Source: Macrotrachela quadricornifera
Taxonomy: Eukaryota > Rotifera > Eurotatoria > Philodinida > Philodinidae
DNA: 64,000 nt
Reading direction: 5' to 3'
Assembly (NCBI GenBank): GCA_022393335.1
Contig: JAJEKB010020411.1
Location: 74,171 to 138,170 of the forward strand
The notes beneath the pieces were generated by a model, which was not told the origin of the DNA, did not search any database, and was given only the letters and a program-made list of their open reading frames with translations. Positions 23,401 to 33,285 of this stretch are shown here, one piece after another; the stretch's first letter is position 1, and the number at the start of each line of letters is the position of its first letter. A program made the position numbers and the translations under genes.

Positions 23401-25116
23401 TTATAAGCTCCGTTGGTACTTAAAAAGTTAATTTATTTCTTCTTTATTGAAGGTCGTATCTTTTATCATTGGATAATGGTGCATCTTGTTTTACTTCAAA
23501 TGATGTTGCTAATCTGATAGGTGAAGACCCACGCAAATTTGCGAATAAATATGATGGTGGTATGTTGAAAAAATTATTTTGCTTCAATTGATAATTTTAC
23601 TTTTAGGAGCTATTTTTTGTAAAAGACCTGTTCGTCGACTTGAGGTATTATAAAATTTTTGAAAATTTTATAGAATTATTTTTCTATATTAGATATTCTC
23701 ATTTAATCAAAATGGTGGAAATCATCAAAATATGCAATTGGAATTGTGGCAATTCGGTAGACGTATAAGTTCAGTTACTTTGCAATTTTTTCAAATTGGA
23801 GACAGAAAACAAGGTTACAGTGCTACGGTTATTCCTGGTTTGGATCATCAATATAGATTATCAATGACTGGTGGAGGAAATGTATCTCCTGATTGGATTA
23901 TTGAATTTTCTGACCCGATTTTTGGAAATCGTTGGAAGAGAGATGAAATTGATCTCGTTGTTGTCGGTAGAAATTGTCCATATCCAGTTCATTCTCAACA
24001 TGATCGAAGGTAATTTTTTGTGCAAACTATTTTTTTTCTAATAATTTATTTTACTTAAGATATATTTGGTCTGGAGATAATTATTTGACAGTAAAAGGAA
24101 GAGGTGCTTGTTCGTCGTTTCCTGACATGCCAACTATTGACTGTAATTCTCAACCAAAATTAAGTAATGTTGAATATTGTCCTAATAAATGTCCAAACGG
24201 TTGTACAAATGGATATTGTGATTGTGCGACAGGAGAATGTTTGTGTAATCCAGGATTTTCTGGTGCAAATTGTAATATTGATACTTGTGCTGCTGCTGGA
24301 TGTGTCAATGGTAATTGTGCTGCTCGATATCTTGGAGGTGATTTGATTGTTACGAAAAAACCATGTGTTTGTAATGATGGTTGGTATGGCGATAGATGTG
24401 ATACAAGAACACCACCGCCTCCAGTTCCCGATCAAGAGCCTACATGTTTGAACGGATGTTATTTTCACATGGAAAGTGATATTGCCGGTGGACAATTTGC
24501 AGCTTTTCAAGCATCTAATCCAAAAGTTTGCTGTGCTCAATGTAATGCAAATGCAAACTGTAATTCATGGGTTTTTGCTGGTTTTACTTGCTATTTAAAA
24601 ACAGGAACACAACGAGTTCATCAATCTGGAACTATATCAGGAACTAAATGTTCAGTTGTAACAGCTTCCAGTACAACTGCACCTGTCACAACAGCGTCTA
24701 TTACTCCAGCACCTGTTACGACAGTATCTGTTACTCCAGCACCTACAACAAACAACTGTGATGGTAAATGCAAAGGTCAATATCCGTATGGTTGTAATCC
24801 TAGCTTTCAATTTGGACACTGTAATGCAGGAGGTGGATGCTATTATTCTGAGAACACTGCATCAGATTGGTGTTGTTTCAAGGGTTGTAATCAACAAGCA
24901 TCTAGCATAAATCCTCCGACAACAACGACAACAACAACAACTGCACCTACAACAGTTACAGTAGCACCTGTATCAGGTTCATGTGATGGTAAATGCAAAG
25001 ATCAATATCCGTATGGTTGTAATCCTAGCTTTCAATATGGATACTGTAATGCAGGAGGTGGATGCTACTATTCTGTAACGAATGATCCTAATTGGTGTTG
25101 TTTCAAAGGTTGTTGA
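20450..25116 (+). CDS. secreted G8-domain / beta-helix protein with EGF-like, PAN-like and Cys-rich repeats
   Basis: Nine exons: 20450-20857, 20910-21137, 21187-21898, 21956-22594, 22643-22829, 23453-23559, 23607-23644, 23693-24009 and 24060-25116, all GT-AG and phase-consistent, giving 1230 residues. A signal peptide (MLISIILQFFIISPCLL) opens it. Residues about 55-215 match a G8-type module (CTISAGVTITMNSNLNVAGL; later GWRVGDRIVIAPT), and 215-700 look like a right-handed beta-helix, as in the CEMIP/TMEM2 group. Exon 9 has EGF-like motifs (about 915-994; GECLCNPGFSGANC, CVCNDGWYGDRC), a PAN/apple-like region (about 1004-1077), Thr/Pro-rich linkers, and two near-identical Cys-rich repeats of about 45 residues (CDGKCK...GGGCYYS...WCCFKGC). 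It is probably extracellular and carbohydrate-binding. A hyaluronan role, known for vertebrate relatives, is only a guess. A polyA signal lies at about 25137. Confidence 0.85.
22856..23431. mobile_element. MITE-like insertion in intron 5 of the G8 gene
   Basis: Intron 5 is 623 nt while the other coding introns are 48-57 nt. The extra sequence begins aaccctttaagtatca and ends with ggtacttaaaaagtt, whose reverse complement is aactttttaagtacc. This is an imperfect inverted terminus of about 16 bp. The interior is less AT-rich than the host introns and has no transposase. No clear target duplication is visible. The ORF inside (23132-23431) is not supported. Confidence 0.45.
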
Positions 25117-25136
25117 TTAGTATACAAGAGACAAGA

Positions 25137-25142
25137 AATAAA
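25137..25142 (+). terminator. polyA signal of the G8 gene
   Basis: An AATAAA-type hexamer lies about 20 bp after the TGA stop at 25114-25116, followed by T-rich sequence. Confidence 0.5.
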
Positions 25143-28100
25143 TGACTTTTAATTTTTTTGTTTTTTTCTTGATAAAAAAAAACAAAAATTAATAAATTAT
25201 TTCTAAATATTAACAAATATTTAGCTTCGACGCCAACTGTATATGTTAATAAAAAATCTTTGTTTGCCCATTTTTTTCACACATTACAAATGACTTTTTG
25301 TTCAAATAAAAACTTAAATTTCAGATCAAGAAAATATCCTATTCTAATATATGAAACAACTATTGAAGTAAGAATCAAAAAAACTGTGTATCGATCAATA
25401 AAAAGTATTTCAATTTTCACTTAATATCCTAAATGTTTTCATACTGTATCCTTTCATATAATATATTATATGAGTGAAAACTGATATGCAGAGTGCGGCC
25501 ATTTAATCTGATGCATCTGTTTGTCAATGAAACTATTGCAGAACACAAATCACGTTTTTTTAAATCTAATACAGTTATTTTCATCTGAAATTCTATTATA
25601 TATACAATTGAGGTAAATATTTAATTTATTATCATATTGTATTTTCTTACTCTAACTTTGAGAGCCTATGTACAGATTTATCCTATAAACCAAAGTGTTT
25701 TATGTTTCTAGATTAATTATTCAAAATCAATGAATATAGAACAAAAATAAAGGATAAAACAACGTTATATGTGTGGACTTGGATACTATTTTTAATCAAA
25801 TACAGCTTAATTCAAAAAAATGATTATACAGAATATGAATTAGGTGTAGAATCGAAGTGTTATGAAACGAATTTTCTTCTTAAGGACATTTTATTACACT
25901 CAAAAAAAAACGCTTTTGATTGATACATATGGTGTGGATATAGGAAACTCTAAACAATTGACTTTTCGTACAACATTAAATAGTATTAATTGCAAAAAGC
26001 ATAACCATTTGGAAATAGTCATTCTAATCGTTTAGAGAATTTAAATAAACTTGAGATTTTTAATAAATTCGAAGAAATATAATAAGTAATATAGTTTTAT
26101 GTGTATAATTTATTATTTTCTCTCCATCAAAATTCAAATATGGTACAACAACAACAAGTATTGATGTTAGCGGTAATGATGTTAAACATTAATTATCATG
26201 TTCATGTTTGTTCAGTTTATTAGAAAATTATATTATATTTCATTTTTTCATCATTTCTATTTTTTACCTTGTTTCTGTTATAACATCTTGTCACCATGTC
26301 TTGTTAATGGTTGAAAATGATCGTATAAGATCCAAAATTTCCGTTTTTTCACAAAATATAAAATTATTTACATAAAACTACATAAATATTATTATTACTT
26401 CAAATTCTAATCGTTTACCGAACAGATGTCTAGATTAAATGAACAATTATTGATTTCTATCTTGAATCACTTGTTGAAAACTACTGATAAAAAGTATTGT
26501 TTTGATGGTATAAATGCAACAAAAACTTGTGATTGTATCAATATAAAAGATGCACTATTTTATTTGATTCAGATTTCGTCGAAATATTTCAAGAAATCTA
26601 TTAATATAATGTTCATTGCATTATCAGAATTTCATTTCTCTTAGTTGTCGGTTAATATGCCTTCGAAAAATTCAAACCGATCAAGACATGCTCTGATGGC
26701 GTCCTCGGTCAATTCTTTAGGCATTCGACCTCAGTCAATTGATTTGACGATAGTTGCATTTTTTGTACAATTGAATTTGAGAGGTGTATATTTTTTTAGA
26801 ACTCTAAGTATTATTATTCATGAAAGAAAACCATGTATTCTTAGAAATTTTGTGAAGTTTACAAATAATGATTACTTGGTTAATAGCATATATTAATATC
26901 AAACCGTTACTGTCCATAAGTAGTTACCACATTTATTGAGTGAAGACGAAAATGGCGAGTCTGATTTCGACATCAACACAGACGACGAAGATATAGACTT
27001 TTGATTCAATATTTGTACAATTCTTTTGTACATAAACAGTACTTAGGTTTCTTCACGCCTACACGACTTATTTTAAACGCTGATAATCACACACAAATAT
27101 CATGAGCTGAAATAATGCTTTGGAAATGAAAAATTGGGTCAAATTCAAGGCCCAATAGGCTCAAAATTGGCTGAAATGGAGCCGATTTTGACAATGGACA
27201 AAAATAAACTTTACGATAGAGCAAAACAAACATTGCCACGATGAGCAGCGATGTGGAAAACCTTATTTTTCACAGGTTTTGCTGTAGGAACTGTAGCATT
27301 CGAACGGAACGTCGTAGAAACCTACGGTTTGCGTAGAAATGTAGAGAAGACTCTTGCGCATCAAATACATTTGTCGAAAACAAAAATCCATAATGTCTTC
27401 TATCTTTAGCATGCCTGATTTGCAAAGGTTTGCCTGAAAACCCCCTCAGGCTAATGGGAAAAAAAAATTTTTACATATCATTACGTGCCCCAGTCTTGGC
27501 TACGCAACAACGAAAAGTCGATCTCAATAGCTGTTACCATTCTCGAGTTATTCAACTTACAATCACTCGCCTTCTATTTTGAAATGGATAGTAGTAATAT
27601 TCAGATTGATAGATACACACATATGTCAATAGGGATGCACGAGTCCAGTCTGATTGAGTACTTTTAGGCTCTCAAAATCTATATTACCCAAGCAGACAAA
27701 AATTGCCAAGAACGCATTTAAACCCTCAAATACAGAGAATTTCTAACTTGTTAAGAAACGAAATTTTAAATCTTTTAAAACTTTACCTACAACAGTAATT
27801 TTTTTACAGTAATTAAATAAGAATAGGAAAGAATTTTGTAATTCCTGAAGTAGTCAAAACTCGAATATAGTAGTGAATATAGTTACGCATTATTTGTTTA
27901 CATGCAGTTGTATGCTCGAGAAAATAATTATTTTTTGCATCATTTGGGGATGTATCTCTTATTCAGATTTTATAAAAATCATGAAGATGCATATGACATG
28001 TAATTTAATAATTCAAATTATAAAATTGCTGATATCGAAAAAGTAACAGCATTTAAAATAACTTACACTTTAATATTCAGGTTTTAGAACACTCATAATA

Positions 28101-29407
28101 TTTTAAAATGAGAAAATTGAATTTCACAATAGAAAATCGATTGATTCCATATTGCAAATTATATTATTTCAAACATGAATCCCATATCGAATCAATCATT
28201 GCTCTGAAGAAATTCAACTGGATAAGTAGTTAGTTAGATAGGTTGTTAGATAGACAGATGAATACACACGTAGAAGCTAGAAAGATAGATGAATAGATAA
28301 ATATGAGATTTACATAGGAAGATATGTAGACAATTAGTTAGTTACGCTTTAAAACGTGTGCTGATTATAAAACTCTAAAAGTTTTGTATTTTTGCGCCGA
28401 ATGAATTTATATTCAATAGACCAAAAATACTTTCATAACTTTCGTAGTGAGTCTTCTATGGTTTAGCAGAGGCTACAGAGATTTCTAGTGTTCGTATGAG
28501 TCGTACTGTGATCTCTGCAGGTTCATTTGTGGTTATTACATCATTCATACATTTGTAGAGTTTTCCGCAGTTTCGTTATATATTGACAAAACCATTTTCA
28601 GGGCCTTGTCAATGTAAGTTTTTCATCTTTTCCATGCGCCACCATCACTCATTTGGTAGAGTAAACGACTTAGAATAGTGAGAGAATAGGTAAAGTTAAC
28701 TTTGCAAATCTAGAAAGCAATTAATTCTGCATTTAGTTGAAGAAGGATACATCTATAAAAATCGAAAACATGACTAGGTAAATGCTCCTAAGAAGCTGCA
28801 CAATCAGAATGCTGTTGAAACGCTTCAAAATAATCTAACCAACAGGAGTACGTATTTAATGCAATATTTACAGCACAATGAGTAACTAAAGGAGTAAAGT
28901 TTCTTATGACGACGAACGTTGTTCAATCTTTCCAGGTAATGTCAAGTTACTTCATAACCGAATGTTTTCAATATTTATCAGTTTGTCGATTTCGTATATT
29001 AATCTTATATGGGTTTACTATAGAGATAATAGAAATATCGTTCTTTCGGATCAAGGCGACCAGCAGTTAAGAATGAAAACATAGATATAGTGACAAATGT
29101 ATAAGTTTAACAGTATGAGCATAAATCTAAGCATACAGTTATCACTACGTAACTCTGCGAATATAGTCATCAAAAGAACAACAATTTTTAGAAAATCAAC
29201 TTGAAATCATGAAGGCTTTGTTAAATGAAAAAAGTAAGCACATATTCGTGATCAACGCAAAAAACTGAATCGAATGATGTATATATGAGTAGAAAAAAAA
29301 ATAGAATGCTGGAATTTTGTATTCTCTGCACTTTACAAAAAATTTTATTTTTATTTTAAATTAAAAAATAAATCTTATCTTTTAGACATGACAAATATAC
29401 AATGGAA
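25143..29407. other. long AT-rich spacer with possible decayed fragments
   Basis: No intact gene is recognised. On the minus strand at about 26725-26643 a short frame reads MPKELTEDAIRACLDRFEFF and ends after 27 codons. The plus-strand ORF at 26645 is its antisense shadow. On the plus strand an acidic tail (LLSEDENGESDFDINTDDED) ends in TGA at about 27003. A less AT-rich patch at about 27090-27480 may be a transposon or gene remnant. The (gata/aga)-rich stretch at about 28230-28340 is low complexity. None of these gives a family assignment. Confidence 0.4.
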
Positions 29408-30358
29408 TCATTTTTCTAATTTCTTCTTCAATGCTTGATCAATCATTGTCATTGCAGTCAATGCATCCATTGCTAATTCAAAAGTATATCGATTAGTTCT
29501 ATTTTTATAACGTTCATTAATCTTTGAATGTTCTACCAATGGATTAATTCGAACCAAATGACTAATCCATTTTTTATTATTGAAGATCGTTTCACTTTCA
29601 TTTCTCACCGAAGGTATTGTTGTACCAGCTCCTAATTCAATAATTAATAATTTTGATTTACTTTCTGATATATCTAATTTAAACTGTTCATAACGATCGA
29701 TTTGTTCATTATATAGTTCACCAGCATACTGCCAATCAGAAAACATAATAATATTCGGTCGAGCTAAATGATTACAACGAGGAAATAACGGTAAAGGATC
29801 GATCACACAATTTGTTTGTGAATCAACAGTAAGCTTTAATAAGTCATTTGTAGGTAATACAGTATCAAAACATCTATGAATACATTGTATATAATCAATA
29901 GAACCATGACATTCAAGAATGGATGAAGGATCCCAACCAGATTTTCTCCAATGTCCATCGATATTACTAGTAAAACAAAATGTAAATTTTATATTATTTA
30001 ATTGACTCCATTTTTTAGCAATAAGATAACCCGCATGAGGAGTTGTGGTTGTAAATAAATTATATTGATATACCCAAAATGCATATCCAAAATTAGCAGT
30101 ATCATGTTGAATACTATTTCCTTGTGGTTTTTCAAACCAACTTGGATCACAAATATCCATATAATCCAATTTAGGTTCTTCTAAGAGAGGTGGCCAAGTA
30201 CTAGCTGTACTTCCTCGAAATGTACCAAGACCACTATTAACACCCATTCCGGCACCACTTGTAAATAAAATTGCTTCACAATCTAAGATTAAATCAGCTA
30301 TTTTGTCAATCATTTGCTTTGTTTCATCATTTAATTTTAATACACTATTAGATGCCAT
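29408..30358 (-). CDS. sirtuin-like (Sir2 family) NAD-binding protein
   Basis: A single-exon frame of 316 residues. The Sir2-type motifs occur in order: GAGMGVNSGLGTFRG (about 35-49; NAD-binding GAG and FR), TSNIDGHW (130-137; replaces the usual TQNID), ECHGS with the presumed catalytic His151, a possible zinc set Cys159, Cys163, Cys184 and Cys195 with irregular spacing, RPNIIMFSDWQY (200-211), and GAGTTIPSV (243-251; the NAD-ribose loop). The family removes acyl groups from lysine, or makes ADP-ribose, using NAD. The changed TQN motif and irregular zinc spacing make the activity uncertain. It has no intron, unlike the nearby caspase-like and G8 genes. The length fits a compact sirtuin with no extra domain. 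Confidence 0.8.
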   Translation of the reverse strand: MASNSVLKLNDETKQMIDKIADLILDCEAILFTSGAGMGVNSGLGTFRGSTASTWPPLLEEPKLDYMDICDPSWFEKPQGNSIQHDTANFGYAFWVYQYNLFTTTTPHAGYLIAKKWSQLNNIKFTFCFTSNIDGHWRKSGWDPSSILECHGSIDYIQCIHRCFDTVLPTNDLLKLTVDSQTNCVIDPLPLFPRCNHLARPNIIMFSDWQYAGELYNEQIDRYEQFKLDISESKSKLLIIELGAGTTIPSVRNESETIFNNKKWISHLVRINPLVEHSKINERYKNRTNRYTFELAMDALTAMTMIDQALKKKLEK

Positions 30359-30716
30359 GAGAGATCTCTATTCGTAGTTGTTACAAGTTTTACAATACAG
30401 AAGAGATTATGAAATAATTCTTTTCTTCTGCAAGTATATGAAGAGAAATTGTAATTTTATCAACGTTCATATTTTTTCCAAGATAATGAAAGACAAAAAT
30501 AGAAAATATCATAAGCTATTTTTCTTTCATTGAAGTGGATCATTTTATCTCGAATAGAAAAGAATGAATTCCCCAAACTTAACACACACATCATTTTCAT
30601 AATAATAAAGAGGGCGCTCAATACCAGAAGTCAGTATAGATAAGAATATAAAAATCGTTATAGATTGTTTCATAATTATTTTCTTTAAATTTTTACAAAA
30701 CAAAAACTGAATATAG
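30359..30716. other. spacer between two minus-strand genes
   Basis: AT-rich sequence with no gene seen. It should contain the 3' end signals of the F-box gene and the promoter of the sirtuin-like gene, but no box is distinct. Confidence 0.4.
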
Positions 30717-32768
30717 TTAATGATATGTTATTGGACGACTATCTATCATTGATAAACAAATACATTCGTCAGGCCTGAAATGACCACAAACTCCTTGTTG
30801 ACCTCGTTTGTAGGATTCTATAGTCAATCTTCTGTACCATGTAAAGTTATTTTCCGATAAAAAACACGATGAGATCGGATTTTCTTGATTTTCCCAGTGA
30901 ATGTTTGTTGATGTCGAAAATGAATCGTGTAATTTGTAATTTATCGTATTCTTCATATCAATTTGATTTTGATCACAAGTGTCATTTTTCAACCGACGAG
31001 TATTTTGTTGAAACCATTTGGTAGAAATATCTTCAAGTGTTCCATATTGTTTGCTATCGAATATGCAAACAAGGCTTGTTAATTGTATAAATTGATCAAT
31101 AATATCAATCATCATCGCTTTCGATTCCACGGGAATTTCTAAATGCCGAATAGATGATAATGATCGAGAAAATTTATGTATATTATCATGATTAATAGGA
31201 TAAGTTGATGGACTAAGTTTTCGTAATATAAGAGAGTGAATATGTTCAGGAATAATTAATGATGGATCGAGTTGATCCATTATTAATGTGTGTAATCGAG
31301 ATGTATGTGTCAGTAATAAATGTATTGAATCTATTCTTTGATAATGTAAATCGCAAAGATTAAGTTCTTGTACGTGTTTTAGATTAACCAATGAGGTTAA
31401 ATTGTCGATGAATTGCCGACGACTGACAAGTTCACGACTCTCTGTTAACTCTAACTTGTTTACTTTAATCATAGGATGATAAAATAATCTCCTTCTATAT
31501 CCAACATGATATTTATAGGAAATGATTTGATTTTCAAAGAATAGTTTATCATGCATATATTCAGGTGCTGTTGATAATGGTGGATAATTCTTCATATCAT
31601 CAGATAGCATTTGAGGACAAAAATAAGGTAATGAATAGATTTCTGTAATTGTTAATGATTGCCCGGTTTCTTTCCGTTGAGTACATCCAACATACCAACA
31701 TTTTTCTTTCAGCCAGAATGGTGAACGAAATTGTTCGAGTATTAATAAAGGTTCTTCAGCAGTCGACGTACTCTGTTTAAATAATCGAAAATTAAAGTTG
31801 GATATTTGGGTTTTTCGAAGGAATTTTTCCCATCGAACAGCATCAAGTAAATCCGATTGACCTTCTGCTTCGATAGTCAAAGATTTTAAATGAACAAGTT
31901 TTATCAGACATTGAGCTAGCGAATCAAATGATGCAATCTTACATAAAATTAAATTAAAAAAAAAAAGAAAAGAACAACACTTGCGGATAAAATATATCAT
32001 TAAATTATACTTACCAAATTTGATTTTTAGATATGTTAATGATGATAACATTTGAAAAACCTTTTCATACATCTTGAGAAAATCTTTATCAGTAGTTTCA
32101 TAATAATTTTTGATAGAAATATTCAAATGAACAAGTGATGATAATTGAATAGATTGTAATCTATCATTGAAATCATAAAATTCACATTCTTCATTGATAA
32201 TTAAATGTGTTAAGACGTTAAAACAGGCATTATTCATTGATTCATCTTCGCTATAATAGTGATTATATGTGCGAGCCATAGCATGGATAGAATCGATTTG
32301 AAGATATGTCAAAAATTGAGCTTGTTGACTGATAAGTTGTTGAGAATGAATGCCGGATTTAGAACCTGGAAATTCTTTTTTGAATGTTAATGATGATACA
32401 CTAATTGGTAAATTTATTTCTAAATGTTTGATAAAAATAAATTCCATTGTTTTTAAATGAATAAATTCTTTTTCAAATCGAGGAAAATAATTATTCAAAA
32501 GTTCAATTTGATCAGGCATAAATTCTTCGGATAATCGAAGAGAATAAACTTGTTCAGGTTGAATATTTCGACAAATAAAATCAAAATTTGATCGAGATAT
32601 TTCTTGGAAATCGACTTTTATTGGATATAAATGAACAATTCTATTAAAATATTTGTTTAAATCAACGAAACCAATAAATACATCCAATGGTTTTAAATAA
32701 TCAAATATTTCATATATCAATTCTGTTGACAAACAATCCAACCGTGATTTCATTCTTTCAACAAACAA
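30717..32768 (-). CDS. diverged F-box / leucine-rich-repeat-like protein
   Basis: The open frame is 683 codons if read without splicing. Residues about 10-50 form an F-box (LDCLSTELIYEIFDYLKPLD, then DLNKYFNRIV), followed by Leu-rich repeat-like text (LTYLKI, LVHLKSLTIEAEG, VNLKHVQELNLCDLHYQ, TSRLHTLIMDQLD, IRHLEIPVESK). It is distant from the plus-strand F-box family (no MSDYI start, no YMWFI end). A consensus donor (gtaagt, 32014 downward) and a poly-pyrimidine tract suggest an intron in the middle. An acceptor at 31916 would give a 99-nt intron that keeps frame; the better-looking acceptor at 31938 (77 nt) would break it. The start could be Met1 or the Met six codons later. The F-box would bind Skp1 in an SCF ubiquitin ligase. 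Confidence 0.75.
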   Translation of the reverse strand: MFVERMKSRLDCLSTELIYEIFDYLKPLDVFIGFVDLNKYFNRIVHLYPIKVDFQEISRSNFDFICRNIQPEQVYSLRLSEEFMPDQIELLNNYFPRFEKEFIHLKTMEFIFIKHLEINLPISVSSLTFKKEFPGSKSGIHSQQLISQQAQFLTYLQIDSIHAMARTYNHYYSEDESMNNACFNVLTHLIINEECEFYDFNDRLQSIQLSSLVHLNISIKNYYETTDKDFLKMYEKVFQMLSSLTYLKIKFGKYNLMIYFIRKCCSFLFFFNLILCKIASFDSLAQCLIKLVHLKSLTIEAEGQSDLLDAVRWEKFLRKTQISNFNFRLFKQSTSTAEEPLLILEQFRSPFWLKEKCWYVGCTQRKETGQSLTITEIYSLPYFCPQMLSDDMKNYPPLSTAPEYMHDKLFFENQIISYKYHVGYRRRLFYHPMIKVNKLELTESRELVSRRQFIDNLTSLVNLKHVQELNLCDLHYQRIDSIHLLLTHTSRLHTLIMDQLDPSLIIPEHIHSLILRKLSPSTYPINHDNIHKFSRSLSSIRHLEIPVESKAMMIDIIDQFIQLTSLVCIFDSKQYGTLEDISTKWFQQNTRRLKNDTCDQNQIDMKNTINYKLHDSFSTSTNIHWENQENPISSCFLSENNFTWYRRLTIESYKRGQQGVCGHFRPDECICLSMIDSRPITYH

Positions 32769-33285
32769 TAATAATCTCTAATGAAACGATAAAGCAACCA
32801 GTTGTATATATATGCAGATGTTTATCATCACTATCTTTCTCCTTCTACATAATTGAGAGACGATGCAAACAAAAAAACATTCCTTTCAAAGTGGTTTTTT
32901 TCCAATGACTAGAAGATGTATATTCAGATAAGAAATAACCGTATTTTTTTATCCTAGTATAACCTTGATTTAAAGATAAAGTAGAGTGAGTCAAAGGAAA
33001 TTACGACGCATTTCGATCGTGGTTCAAAGTCACATCATATAGTTATATCACTTTACCTGTAATCCTACAACCGATTAATGAAAACACAAGGTCATTTGCC
33101 GAAGTCACTCATCTTCAGATTCTGTTTAAGAATCCATAACATTCTTATGAAACATCAATGAATTCAAATATAAACGCATATCATGTAAAATTAGTCAGCA
33201 CATTTCTTATCATAATGTCAACTAAAACTCAACGTATTTAACCAGATGAAAACTATTCATATCTAACGAAATTAACAATCAAACA
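32769..33285. other. divergent spacer between two F-box genes
   Basis: AT-rich with no gene. It lacks the conserved upstream block found about 107 bp before four other F-box copies. Confidence 0.4.

Noticed and set aside
23132..23431. ORF of 99 aa in intron 5
   Set aside because: It lies in the MITE-like insert, lacks domain features and the exons on either side join in phase without it.
24160..24540. Minus-strand ORF of 126 aa
   Set aside because: Shadow of exon 9 of the G8 gene, whose plus-strand Cys-rich domains are clear.
26645..26896. Plus-strand ORF of 83 aa (MSVNMPSKNSNRSRHALM...)
   Set aside because: Its first third is the antisense of a better-looking but very short minus-strand frame, and the rest is low-quality; no gene call made.
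28230..28340. Possible microsatellite-based regulatory element
   Set aside because: Only loose aga/gata-rich text, no regular repeat.
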